This document shows, in pieces, positions 1 to 7,916 of a stretch of 36,939 nucleotides of DNA. The stretch is from Patescibacteria group bacterium (GTDB lineage: Bacteria > Patescibacteriota > Minisyncoccia > Phycocordibacterales > Zambryskibacteraceae). The DNA lies in contig SCSN01000004.1 of the NCBI GenBank assembly GCA_004322205.1, positions 1-36,939 of the forward strand, written 5' to 3'. The translations under genes were made by a program, and so were the position numbers. The notes beneath the pieces were generated by a model, which was not told the origin of the DNA, did no database searches, and worked only from the letters and a program-made list of their open reading frames with translations. Within the stretch, counting starts at the first letter, position 1, and each line of letters begins with the position of its first letter.

Positions 1-131
1 TGGGCAGTTTCAGGAACGCAGGGTAGTCATTCCGAGGTAGGGCGAATGACGGGGTGAATGACTAGGTAAATCAGTCGGGATTTTGCTCAAAATGAGTCCG
101 AACAGTATCATACAAACACCACCAAATTTGA

Positions 132-188
132 TTTGCCGAAGAACTTGCGGGTGCGCTTGATGTTTCGGTAGATGAGTTGTTGAAATGA
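132..188 (+). pseudogene. 3' remnant of an XRE-type HTH regulator (FAEELAGALDVSVDELLK*)
   Basis: Frame ending at TGA 186-188 reads FAEELAGALDVSVDELLK, resembling the C-terminal end of XRE HTH domains (..LA.ALGVSVDELL). An in-frame TGA lies immediately upstream. The stop overlaps the next ATG (ATGA). Confidence 0.5.
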
Positions 189-1009
189 CCATGTTAGACT
201 CTAATTTTATAAATGAATGGCAAGAACTAATTGGGGCCGCGCTTGGCCCTTTTCTTGCCGTTATTCTTTCCGCTATTGGATTTTGGATAAAATCCGTTAT
301 TGAGGATAAGAAAGAGCGGAAAGAATTTTTACGGAGAATAGAAATTAGTCTCGCAAGAAGTCTCAATGATATTTTCACTGCTCGCGAACAGTTGAGATGG
401 TTTTCTAGCCGCGTAAAAAATCTTGCAGCTGAATCAAGATCAATAACAGACGACAAGGTCTTTTTCTTGAATCGGGTGAACTTTCCGACTATGCGCGAAA
501 TTTACCGAGATATTGATATGCCAAACTTCAAAGTCAAAAGTTATTATCTGCATAACAAGATAATGTGGGTTGACGCTGGCACAAAAGAAATGAACGAAGT
601 TGTGTTAAATCTAAAAAGTGACTTTGAAGATTTGATACGACAAAACGAATTGCTTGTTGCGGTAATGAGGAACAGCCCCAACCCGAAAATGCAACGAAGC
701 GCATACGAACAAAATCTAGAATCTTTTGCAAACGCAATAGATGACTTCACCTCAAAAAGTATGGGGCAAGGAATTGAGATAATGACGCAGGTCAAAATCT
801 ACAATGAGAAATTACGACGCAGAAATGGTCACTTGTTCTTATGGAAGCAAGAAGGAACAAAATTTAAGTTTTTCCGAAATAAAAAAGAGCAAAAGGCGTT
901 TGCAAGAAATCTCGATTCACTAGATCGGATTGATAAAGTTATAGAAAAGGAGGTGCAGAACGCAATAACGAACGCAGAAGATAGGGCTAAAAAGCTAGTA
1001 CATACATAA
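185..1009 (+). CDS. Hypothetical protein with N-terminal transmembrane helix and helical cytoplasmic region
   Basis: 274-aa ORF; hydrophobic segment LGPFLAVILSAIGFWIKSVI followed by charged helical sequence; ATGA overlap with upstream remnant. Confidence 0.7.
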   Translation: MTMLDSNFINEWQELIGAALGPFLAVILSAIGFWIKSVIEDKKERKEFLRRIEISLARSLNDIFTAREQLRWFSSRVKNLAAESRSITDDKVFFLNRVNFPTMREIYRDIDMPNFKVKSYYLHNKIMWVDAGTKEMNEVVLNLKSDFEDLIRQNELLVAVMRNSPNPKMQRSAYEQNLESFANAIDDFTSKSMGQGIEIMTQVKIYNEKLRRRNGHLFLWKQEGTKFKFFRNKKEQKAFARNLDSLDRIDKVIEKEVQNAITNAEDRAKKLVHT

Positions 1010-1031
1010 TTCAGCGGCGACTTGCCGATCA

Positions 1032-1060
1032 TTGACTTTTATTGCGTAATGTGCTAAGCT
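1032..1060 (+). promoter_or_regulatory. Sigma70-like promoter TTGACT-N17-TAAGCT (TGC extended -10)
   Basis: Read directly upstream of the 1120 ORF. Confidence 0.45.
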
Positions 1061-1119
1061 GGTTGGCAATAAGCTAATCAGCTTATTTTGTACACCACAA
1101 CAGAAGAAAGGAGTGAGAC

Positions 1120-1491
1120 ATGGGACTAGACCTGACCTTGCTGCCCCTCCGGGGACCGCAACAGATGGGCGACACTTCGGTTCTCTGCCATGATCGTTTG
1201 AGCTTCGATCGAGACTACGAGATCTTCGGTCAACTCACGGATGTTGGCGAGGGCAACAAGCCGACAATCAAGGCGAACTCGATCCCGCCGCAGATGTGGG
1301 TCGAGACGTACGAGGACGAGGGCATCAAACGACGCCGCGACGACAAGTACGGCACCGAGCTGACGTTCGTCTACGCCGAGCGGCTCAAGAAGCTAAAGGT
1401 GTCGGACGACGCGTCGGCCAAGAACAAGGCGATCAAGGCCTTCGTCGAGGCGTTACCGAACGACACGCCCATCCTCCTGCTCTGGCGGTGA
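1120..1491 (+). CDS. Hypothetical protein (ORFan)
   Basis: 123-aa ORF, SD AAAGGAG upstream, hairpin terminator downstream. Confidence 0.75.
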   Translation: MGLDLTLLPLRGPQQMGDTSVLCHDRLSFDRDYEIFGQLTDVGEGNKPTIKANSIPPQMWVETYEDEGIKRRRDDKYGTELTFVYAERLKKLKVSDDASAKNKAIKAFVEALPNDTPILLLWR

Positions 1492-1520
1492 GGATAAAAT
1501 GTCTCACCGCCCACAACACA

Positions 1521-1546
1521 GGCGCACGACCTTCGGGTACGGCGCC
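1521..1546 (+). terminator. Rho-independent terminator GGCGCacgACCttcgGGTacgGCGCC + T-rich tail
   Basis: Hairpin followed by tttcttttttc. Confidence 0.75.
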
Positions 1547-1871
1547 TTTCTTTTTTCACAAAAAATTTCTATACTAATTTTACTTGTCGCCGTCAAAAAA
1601 CTTGGAAGCCCAAGCGAGGGCGCGGCGGAAGGGGGGTGTGGGGGGAATTCCGCCGCGCCCGAGCGTCCCGCCGGAGCGAAGCGGAGGCGGTCAGTCAGGG
1701 TTCTCCGCAAAATGGGTTCTGACTTTTTCAAACAAACACCACAATTCAAAACTTTTCAACTTTTTCGCTGGGGACAAGACCGCATGCTCGCCGCTCTTCG
1801 GCCCGAAAGATTAACGGTGCTCCCTGTTTCGCCACGCGAGCCCAGGTGGGTTCGCTTTTCGTTTTGAAAAA

Positions 1872-2231
1872 TCACTTCTCGCTCCTCTTTTTATCAAATA
1901 ATACTTTGTAGCCGGCGAATTCCCTCGCAAGCATCCTCCCCACAACGGCAGTGTCGGGGGACGGTCCGAATTCGGTGCTCCAACCCCAGAGCTTGATTGT
2001 CTTTGCAATATGATTGAGAAGAATCTTACCGCCGCCCAGTGGAAAAATTTTTACATTCGGATCGGTCACCATAATTTCCTTTTCAAATTTTGCAAGAATA
2101 TCCCTATGGAAAGAAGAATCTGTGTCTGCGCGAAGAAAAAGAGTTCGTTTCCGGGAATCGTCAGTTACTTGAATCAAAAGATACTTCCGCCCCGGGCCTC
2201 TTATTGCCACAACGGGAATTTTAGATAGCAT
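1872..2231 (-). CDS. PHPT1/Janus-ocnus-like phosphohistidine phosphatase family protein
   Basis: KYLLIQV..FHRDILAKFEKEI..LGGGKILLNHIAKTIKLWGWSTEFGPSPD aligns by eye with human PHPT1 [45 protein letters not shown] (recalled from memory), including the catalytic-His context. Confidence 0.65.
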   Translation of the reverse strand: MLSKIPVVAIRGPGRKYLLIQVTDDSRKRTLFLRADTDSSFHRDILAKFEKEIMVTDPNVKIFPLGGGKILLNHIAKTIKLWGWSTEFGPSPDTAVVGRMLAREFAGYKVLFDKKRSEK

Positions 2232-2234
2232 ACT

Positions 2235-3227
2235 TTACTTCTGCCAATGCGATTCGATATAAGAGTTGACTTCGCTTACCTTGAGGGGGGTAGTGGTATT
2301 GCCGGTGCGAATGTAGAACTCCTCCTCCCCGTTGGCGCGTACATAAGCCGGTTTCGGAGACGGCACCACCTCGATAAGACAGATATTCTTCTCCTCAATT
2401 CGCTCAAAAGATAGGTCAACGTACTGACGGAATTCCGCGCCGATAGTTGTCTTAAAAGCCTGATTGAAGTGATTCTCAAACCCGTCCTTATCCTTACGGA
2501 TAAGCGTTTTGATGTCATCTTCGAGTCCGGCAATACCACCGTTGTCAGAAACACCGACAATAAGGTTGCCGCCGTCAGAGTTGAGAAAAGCGGCAATGGT
2601 TTTCATGACCGAGCGCTCGAGGTCCTTATTGACTGCTTTGCGTTTGGTATCCCAGCGAAACGTTTGCTTGAACTCCAGTCGGCGGTTCTCGCCCTCGAGA
2701 ATCAAATCGAGAATGGAAAACTTTTTGCTCTCCGGCGGTTTGCGGCGGATTGCAAGATCAACTGTGTCCTTGACAATATTGGCGTAAATCTCCGCATTTT
2801 CAACACTTCTGATGCAGAGTGGCCTTTCCGAGACCAAAGTGTGAACAACAATTGTGCCGTAGTTAAGGAAAAATTCGAGAGGCGAGCGCTTGTATTCAAC
2901 GGAGGAGACATTCTTTAGCATGATGGAGTTCTCGCGATTGAACATCATACCCCAGCGGTGGACAATTTCTTTTTCCTTGATGCGATACTCCTCGCTGTGC
3001 CAGCGCAGAAACACCCCGAGGGTGACGAGCAATTGGAGAATTGAGGCGGCAATGACGAGAAAAATATCGTAGCGGATGAGCCTGCCGATAAAAGTTTGTC
3101 TGTAAAGCTGCTCGTAGTTGGCAATAAACGAAATGGCAAATAGAACGATGCTGATACCGACCTCCACTCCAATAATTCGGCGGATCAGGACGAGCGGACT
3201 CTGCCGTATCACCACAGGGTATCGCAT
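2235..3227 (-). CDS. Membrane protein with bPH2-like domain fused to Schlafen AlbA_2-type domain
   Basis: Two N-terminal TM segments, PH-like HRWGMMFNRENSIMLKNVSSVEYKRSPLEFFLNYGTIVVHT, then AlbA_2 signature EGENRRLEFKQTF..KTIAAFLNSDGGNLIVGVSDNGGIAGLE..EEFYIRTGNTTTPL. Confidence 0.75.
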   Translation of the reverse strand: MRYPVVIRQSPLVLIRRIIGVEVGISIVLFAISFIANYEQLYRQTFIGRLIRYDIFLVIAASILQLLVTLGVFLRWHSEEYRIKEKEIVHRWGMMFNRENSIMLKNVSSVEYKRSPLEFFLNYGTIVVHTLVSERPLCIRSVENAEIYANIVKDTVDLAIRRKPPESKKFSILDLILEGENRRLEFKQTFRWDTKRKAVNKDLERSVMKTIAAFLNSDGGNLIVGVSDNGGIAGLEDDIKTLIRKDKDGFENHFNQAFKTTIGAEFRQYVDLSFERIEEKNICLIEVVPSPKPAYVRANGEEEFYIRTGNTTTPLKVSEVNSYIESHWQK

Positions 3228-3325
3228 GACATCATCATATCACCCCGAAAGAGGCTCCGCATCTGACGGGCCAGGCAGGCCTGCCGCCGGCAAGGCAGAG
3301 AAAACGCTCTCATGCGCTTGACGCT

Positions 3326-4315
3326 CTAGCCGCGGCGCAGAGCTAAATGAACAAGATGATCCAGAAAGTCAGGAAAAGACAGCTCTGCCACTTCCAGAGC
3401 CTTTGGAAGAAGTGATTTGGGCGTCAGGCCGGGTAGGGCGTTGGCCTCGATGAGATAGACCCCCCGCTTGGGGTGGATGATGAAATCGGCGTTGGAATAG
3501 TGCCGCAGTCCGAGCGCCCGGTGAACCTTCATCGCCCAATTCTGAATTTGCTCTTTTTCCTCACGAGAAAATTTGCTGGGACAGATTTTTTCCGTTTCCC
3601 CGACATATTTGGACTGGTAATCAAAAAAGTGTTTCCCCGGCGGCCGCACCACTTCTACTGGAAAAAGCGAATAAAGACTGCGGTCGGTGGCACTCTCGAC
3701 GACACTTGCCGTTGCCTCCCGTCCCGGAATATATTCCTCGATAAGCACATGCCCGCCGTGGCGGAAAGCTTCTTCGATCCCTAGCGCAAATTCAGGAAAA
3801 GTTCGAGCAACAGAAATACCAATGGAAGAGCCGCCGAAGAGCGGTTTAACAATTGAGGGCTGGGGAAAGGTCTTGAAGAGCTCGAGGGCGTTGCGGTGAG
3901 TGTTTGCAGAATGCGGCAAGACGGCGGAAACTGGCGTCTTGATCCCGTGATTTTCAAAAATCTGCTTAGACCGAGCTTTGTTCATTGAAAGCGCCGCCGA
4001 GAGCGCCCTTGAGCCGGTATAAGGAATCCCAAAATACTCGAGCTGGGTCTGGACTTTGCCGTCCTCGCCGTAGGCGCCGTGCAGAGCGTTGACTACCAAA
4101 TCCGCCTCGCGAAGTGCCCGCTCCGGCAAGAGAGTCACACCCCGAACATGCCAATCGCCGTCTTGGGAAATAAAAATGTCGAGCGGGACATACTTTTCCG
4201 GCAGATGCCGCAAAACTTGTGCCCCGCTCTGAAGCGAAACCTCGTATTCAGGAGAGGGGCCGCCGCGCAGCACTCCGACGCGGAGCTTGCCGCGGTTCAA
4301 GACATCGGTTGACAT
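3326..4315 (-). CDS. ddl: D-alanine--D-alanine ligase
   Basis: ATP-grasp sequence: VLRGGPSPEYEVSLQSG, HGAYGEDGKVQTQLEYFGIPYTGS, KPLFGGSSIGIS, LIEANALPGLTPKSLLPK. Internal Met (MSTDVLN) preferred as start. Confidence 0.92.
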   Translation of the reverse strand: MSTDVLNRGKLRVGVLRGGPSPEYEVSLQSGAQVLRHLPEKYVPLDIFISQDGDWHVRGVTLLPERALREADLVVNALHGAYGEDGKVQTQLEYFGIPYTGSRALSAALSMNKARSKQIFENHGIKTPVSAVLPHSANTHRNALELFKTFPQPSIVKPLFGGSSIGISVARTFPEFALGIEEAFRHGGHVLIEEYIPGREATASVVESATDRSLYSLFPVEVVRPPGKHFFDYQSKYVGETEKICPSKFSREEKEQIQNWAMKVHRALGLRHYSNADFIIHPKRGVYLIEANALPGLTPKSLLPKALEVAELSFPDFLDHLVHLALRRG

Positions 4316-4347
4316 AACTTCATTGTATAAAAGCAAACTGTAAAACG

Positions 4348-4369
4348 AAAGCCGCCGAGGTGATTCGGC
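4348..4369. repeat. Inverted repeat GCCGCCGAggtgaTTCGGCGGC
   Basis: Palindrome upstream of ddl. Confidence 0.5.
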
Positions 4370-4531
4370 GGCCGGCAGACCTGGCAAGCGCTGGGATGAT
4401 CGCGGCAGAGGGACATTTACTCAATGAGAAATGTCTACTGCTGGTCTAACCTCCTTTCTTAGCGACCATGAGGGTTTCCATCGAGGGGTGTATCCAGCGC
4501 TTGCCTCTATTTTCATTTTACAAAACCCAGC

Positions 4532-5920
4532 CTAATGCGCAAGGCGGCCCTTTCTCATCCTTCGTCGGTGATAACTTACAGCAAAGCGGTGAGCCTCTGC
4601 ATTCACAAGCAGAATTTCTCTCGTATGATTCTCAATTATTCCTTTTTTTCCTAAAACCTCCTTCGGCCGATGTTTTTCATTTTTGACAACCGAGACAACT
4701 TCGATGTTGAAACCTCGCCCCGCAAGCACTTCTCGTGCAATGTTTCTCTGTGCCCCCCCTCCATCAACCACAATCACCTGCGGCAGAGGCCATTCTGCGT
4801 GACCGAGGCGCCGAACAAGCACTTCTTTTAGATTGGTAATATCGTCAATTGAGACTCTAAGCCTGCTCTGCCCGGTCGGCGGTCTGGTGCCGCGAATCTT
4901 AAACTTTCGGTATTCGCTTCCCTCTAACTCGCTGTTCTCGGCAACAACCATCACTCCCACTGTTTCCGCTCCGGCACTATGCGCAATGTCATAAGCTTCA
5001 ATCCGAAAGGAATCTTCGAGTTTCGCATTTCGATTCTCGAATTTCGTTCGCTTAAGCAACGAAACGTCCTGAATATGTTCGAGTGCGAAAATTTTCCGCC
5101 TTAGCTCATCCGCTTTCTCAAATTGAAGCGCTTTGGCAGCTTCTCTCATCTCTCGCTCGAGATTTTTTACAACTTCTCTTTTCTTACCGCTGAAAAAAAG
5201 GATGATATTCCGAATTGTCTTAGCGTAATCTTTTTGCGATATTTCGCCGGTACAAACTCCGGGACAAAGGCCAATTTGTCTATTGAAACAAGGTTTGGAA
5301 ACTTTTGTCTTTCCAGACACAGAAGTTATCCCAACATTCTCAAGTTTGTCAGTGTGTTGTTCTGATGACGGAGAGCATTTATCCCTAAAAGGGAAAATTT
5401 TGCGGATAATCTTGAGCGCTTCTTTGAGTTGGGCGCCATGGGGAAAAGGGCCCGCCACAAAATGAACAGCGAATGAGGAATAAGGAATGACGAGTAACTT
5501 TGTGGATTCATTCTTTATTCCCAATTCCTTATTCTTTATTCGGAAAAGTTCCTTTTGTCGCATTGTTAAAACTCTTGGGAACTTTTCCTTTATGATAACC
5601 ACATAGTTATAGCTTTTATCGTCTTTTTCGCGAACGTTATATGGCGGCTGGAACTTTTTTATGTAGTTGGCTTCGAGAATCAAAGCTTCCAGAACAGAAT
5701 CAGTTTGCTCACACTCAATCTTGTCAGCTTCTTGAACCATTTTGGCAATGCGAAGCCCCCGCACCATTGTCAAATCATTTGAAAAGTAGCTTTTAATACG
5801 ATCGTGAAGAGAGGTTGCTTTTCCGACGTATAGAATCTCCTTGCCAGTTTTAAAAAAGTAAACCCCCGGAGTGTCAGGCAGATCAAGTTTCCTCAAATCT
5901 TGACTGGTCATCGCCTTCAA
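4532..5920 (-). CDS. uvrC: Excinuclease ABC subunit C (GIY-YIG; no recognisable C-terminal HhH)
   Basis: DTPGVYFFKTGKEILYVGKATSLHDRIKSYF, UVR motif REAAKALQFEKADELRRKI, VVDGGGAQRN. ORF ends soon after the RNase H-like domain. In-frame insertion near 5471-5541. Confidence 0.92.
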   Translation of the reverse strand: MKAMTSQDLRKLDLPDTPGVYFFKTGKEILYVGKATSLHDRIKSYFSNDLTMVRGLRIAKMVQEADKIECEQTDSVLEALILEANYIKKFQPPYNVREKDDKSYNYVVIIKEKFPRVLTMRQKELFRIKNKELGIKNESTKLLVIPYSSFAVHFVAGPFPHGAQLKEALKIIRKIFPFRDKCSPSSEQHTDKLENVGITSVSGKTKVSKPCFNRQIGLCPGVCTGEISQKDYAKTIRNIILFFSGKKREVVKNLEREMREAAKALQFEKADELRRKIFALEHIQDVSLLKRTKFENRNAKLEDSFRIEAYDIAHSAGAETVGVMVVAENSELEGSEYRKFKIRGTRPPTGQSRLRVSIDDITNLKEVLVRRLGHAEWPLPQVIVVDGGGAQRNIAREVLAGRGFNIEVVSVVKNEKHRPKEVLGKKGIIENHTREILLVNAEAHRFAVSYHRRRMRKGRLAH

Positions 5921-5928
5921 GATACGCT
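5900..5928 (+). promoter_or_regulatory. Sigma70-like promoter TTGACT-N17-TACGCT
   Basis: Upstream of the 5965 ORF, overlapping the uvrC start. Confidence 0.4.
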
Positions 5929-5964
5929 ACGCGAGGAACGCACGCAAACTTCCAAGGAGGAGTT

Positions 5965-6192
5965 ATGAGCATCGACAATCGACCGCTGCCAGACGAGCAG
6001 GCCCGGACACTTTCGGATGACGCTCATCAGGTTTGCCGGGCCCTCAACGGGTATCTGTCGCCGGAAGTCAGAAGCGACTTCCGGGCAAGGTTGAATGAGC
6101 TTCAGGAACTCTGTCCAAACTACCCCCACACTGGTTCGTCGCCGGATATGGTAAACGACCAGTGCGAGATCTGCTGCGCCTACGCAAGCTAG
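5965..6192 (+). CDS. Small hypothetical protein, 75 aa (ORFan)
   Basis: SD AAGGAGG 5' of ATG; terminator just downstream. Confidence 0.75.
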   Translation: MSIDNRPLPDEQARTLSDDAHQVCRALNGYLSPEVRSDFRARLNELQELCPNYPHTGSSPDMVNDQCEICCAYAS

Positions 6193-6210
6193 AGAGACCT
6201 TCGGGTCTCT
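6193..6210 (+). terminator. Rho-independent terminator AGAGACCttcgGGTCTCT + tttt
   Basis: Perfect 7-bp stem, UUCG loop, T tract. Confidence 0.85.
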
Positions 6211-6281
6211 TTTCCTTTATATGAAATAACCCCGCCCCCACATTTTTCACATGTGAGGAGCGGGGCAACTGCTCCGAGCTT

Positions 6282-6527
6282 CTACTGAAGCCCCCGAGCT
6301 CGGAGGTTCTCTTCGGCACGCTTGCGGAGCTCACAGGTCGCGATGTCACCTCTTTCACCCTTCTCCGCCTTCCCTTTCCAGAGAAGCTCCGGGGGTATTT
6401 GGGTAGGTAGGATGATGCCGAGAGACTCTCGCCGCTGAAGGCGCGGAGCAGAGATCGTGTGAATCTCCATCTCGGGTCGAAGAGCATCCCGAAGCCGACC
6501 GATCAGACCGACCAGTGGATTTCGCAT
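6282..6527 (-). CDS. Small hypothetical protein, about 81 aa
   Basis: ORF with SD GGAGAGGAG upstream of ATG (MRNPLVGLIG..); promoter-like TTGACA-N18-TATGAT upstream. Confidence 0.6.
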   Translation of the reverse strand: MRNPLVGLIGRLRDALRPEMEIHTISAPRLQRRESLGIILPTQIPPELLWKGKAEKGERGDIATCELRKRAEENLRARGLQ

Positions 6528-6580
6528 ATTCAAAGGTTCTCCTCTCCGTCCGGGTACCTACTCTTTCCGACTCTTTTTTT

Positions 6581-6610
6581 ATCATACAGCAAATAATACT
6601 CGATTGTCAA
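6581..6610 (-). promoter_or_regulatory. Sigma70-like promoter TTGACA-N18-TATGAT
   Basis: Minus strand, upstream of the 6282-6527 gene. Confidence 0.5.
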
Positions 6611-6647
6611 TAGAGACAGGAATTGTGCACCACATTACCACACGTTC

Positions 6648-6676
6648 TTGACATAGTACATCTTTTTGTTTATAAT
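6648..6676 (+). promoter_or_regulatory. Consensus sigma70 promoter TTGACA-N17-TATAAT
   Basis: Exact consensus hexamers with 17-bp spacer, upstream of the 6724 ORF. Confidence 0.8.
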
Positions 6677-6723
6677 GTATCACGGAAAGTACCTTATAAT
6701 CTACCCTCTCAAGGAAGGGGTCA

Positions 6724-7860
6724 ATGACCGAGAAACGCGATATTATCAGGCTTGACCTGGTGGATGAGGATATCCGCCTGGTCATTGAAGAAGTTGTTCC
6801 CGAACTCCGCGAACCCCAGCAGCCGAAAGTTCTTGGCTTTTGGCAGGCCTTGAAGAAGTCGTGGCAGTTTTGGAACGATTTTGAAAGTAATGTCGCAGGA
6901 CCCGTCTCATTACTCGTCGCAGGACTCGTCGCAGGAGTCAGCGCAGTACTCGGCGCAGTACTCGGCGCAGGACTCGGCGCAGGACTCGTCGCAGGACTCG
7001 TCGCAGGACTCGTCGCAGGAGTCAGCGCAGTATTCGGCGCAGGACTCGGCGCAGGAGTCAGCGCAGTACTCGGCGCAGTACTCGGCGCAGGATTCGTCGC
7101 AGGATTCGTCGCAGGAGTCGTTGGCGGCGCAAGCGCCGCGGGTCTGGAGTTCGCTCTTGTTACCGGGCGCGCGCTTGTGCTGATGCGCCGATCAGCCCAA
7201 GAGGCCGCTAGGATCCCTGTCTCGCCGGCCCCGATACCCACCCTGGCCGAAGTCGAACGCCGCTTCATCTCTTATATGAGAAAAGAGGCGGGTGCTTGCG
7301 AAGGCGAGTTCGCTGGAGAATCCTCGTCTATTGAACGGCGAGCGGCGGAAATTCGGCGACAACTCAACGAGGCGAAAAAAGCCGAGGAGTATTTTCGGGC
7401 GAGGCGATCCGACGAGCCTGATGATACGAGGCTCGCCGCGGACTACGCCAAAGCCTGCCAGACAGTCAAGGATTTTGAGGCTGATCTTGCAGTGCTCAAG
7501 CGTACGCAGGAGGCGGCGCTCAAGCTCCTGCGCGAAGCCGACATTTTCCTGCCGCAAGAGGAGCGACGGGCCACCGACGAGGAATGGCGGATGCGCCTGT
7601 ATGAGCTCCGCGGCGAGGCTGATCGCGGTCCAGCCGTAACCCGCGAGGTGATCGCGGCCGCCGTGCGGCCGATCGCCGAGCGTCTTGTGCCGCTCGCTCA
7701 AGCGCGCGAACACGTTCGGCTCATGGCCACCGCCGCGCTCACCGGCCCAGGTGCCTTGAGCCGGCTCGAAGCTGAAGCTTCCTCGGCCGGCCGCACCTTG
7801 AGCCAGCTGGCTCGTATTAGTTCCGCGGCCAGCCGCCTTGCCGAGGAGGATGGAGAGTAA
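6724..7860 (+). CDS. Hypothetical protein with Gly/Ala/Val/Leu tetrapeptide-repeat hydrophobic region and helical C-terminal domain
   Basis: 378-aa ORF, SD AAGGAAGGGG, consensus promoter, strong terminator. Confidence 0.8.
   Translation: MTEKRDIIRLDLVDEDIRLVIEEVVPELREPQQPKVLGFWQALKKSWQFWNDFESNVAGPVSLLVAGLVAGVSAVLGAVLGAGLGAGLVAGLVAGLVAGVSAVFGAGLGAGVSAVLGAVLGAGFVAGFVAGVVGGASAAGLEFALVTGRALVLMRRSAQEAARIPVSPAPIPTLAEVERRFISYMRKEAGACEGEFAGESSSIERRAAEIRRQLNEAKKAEEYFRARRSDEPDDTRLAADYAKACQTVKDFEADLAVLKRTQEAALKLLREADIFLPQEERRATDEEWRMRLYELRGEADRGPAVTREVIAAAVRPIAERLVPLAQAREHVRLMATAALTGPGALSRLEAEASSAGRTLSQLARISSAASRLAEEDGE
6895..7130 (+). repeat. Degenerate 12-bp tandem repeat (gtcgcaggactc / ggcgcagtactc units)
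   Basis: About 19 imperfect 12-bp units, encoding VAGL/GAGL/SAVL tetrapeptides. Confidence 0.9.
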
Positions 7861-7873
7861 TTGTTCCTTAACC

Positions 7874-7902
7874 GGGCCCCGACAGTTTATCTGTCGGGGC
7901 CC
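7874..7902 (+). terminator. Terminator hairpin GGGCCCCGACAGtttatCTGTCGGGGCCC
   Basis: Perfect 12-bp stem between the converging 6724 gene and uvrA. Confidence 0.85.
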
Positions 7903-7916
7903 GAACTCTTTTATTT

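Noticed and set aside
6881-7183. Second open frames across the tandem repeat (SSQDSAQYSAQD.. on + and TSPATSPAPSTA.. on -)
   Set aside because: They result from a 12-bp unit free of stops in several frames. The 6724-7860 frame has the promoter, SD and terminator.
6582-7268. Minus-strand 228-aa ORF over the repeat region
   Set aside because: Antisense to the 6724 gene; low-complexity Pro/Thr/Ala repeat without start signals.
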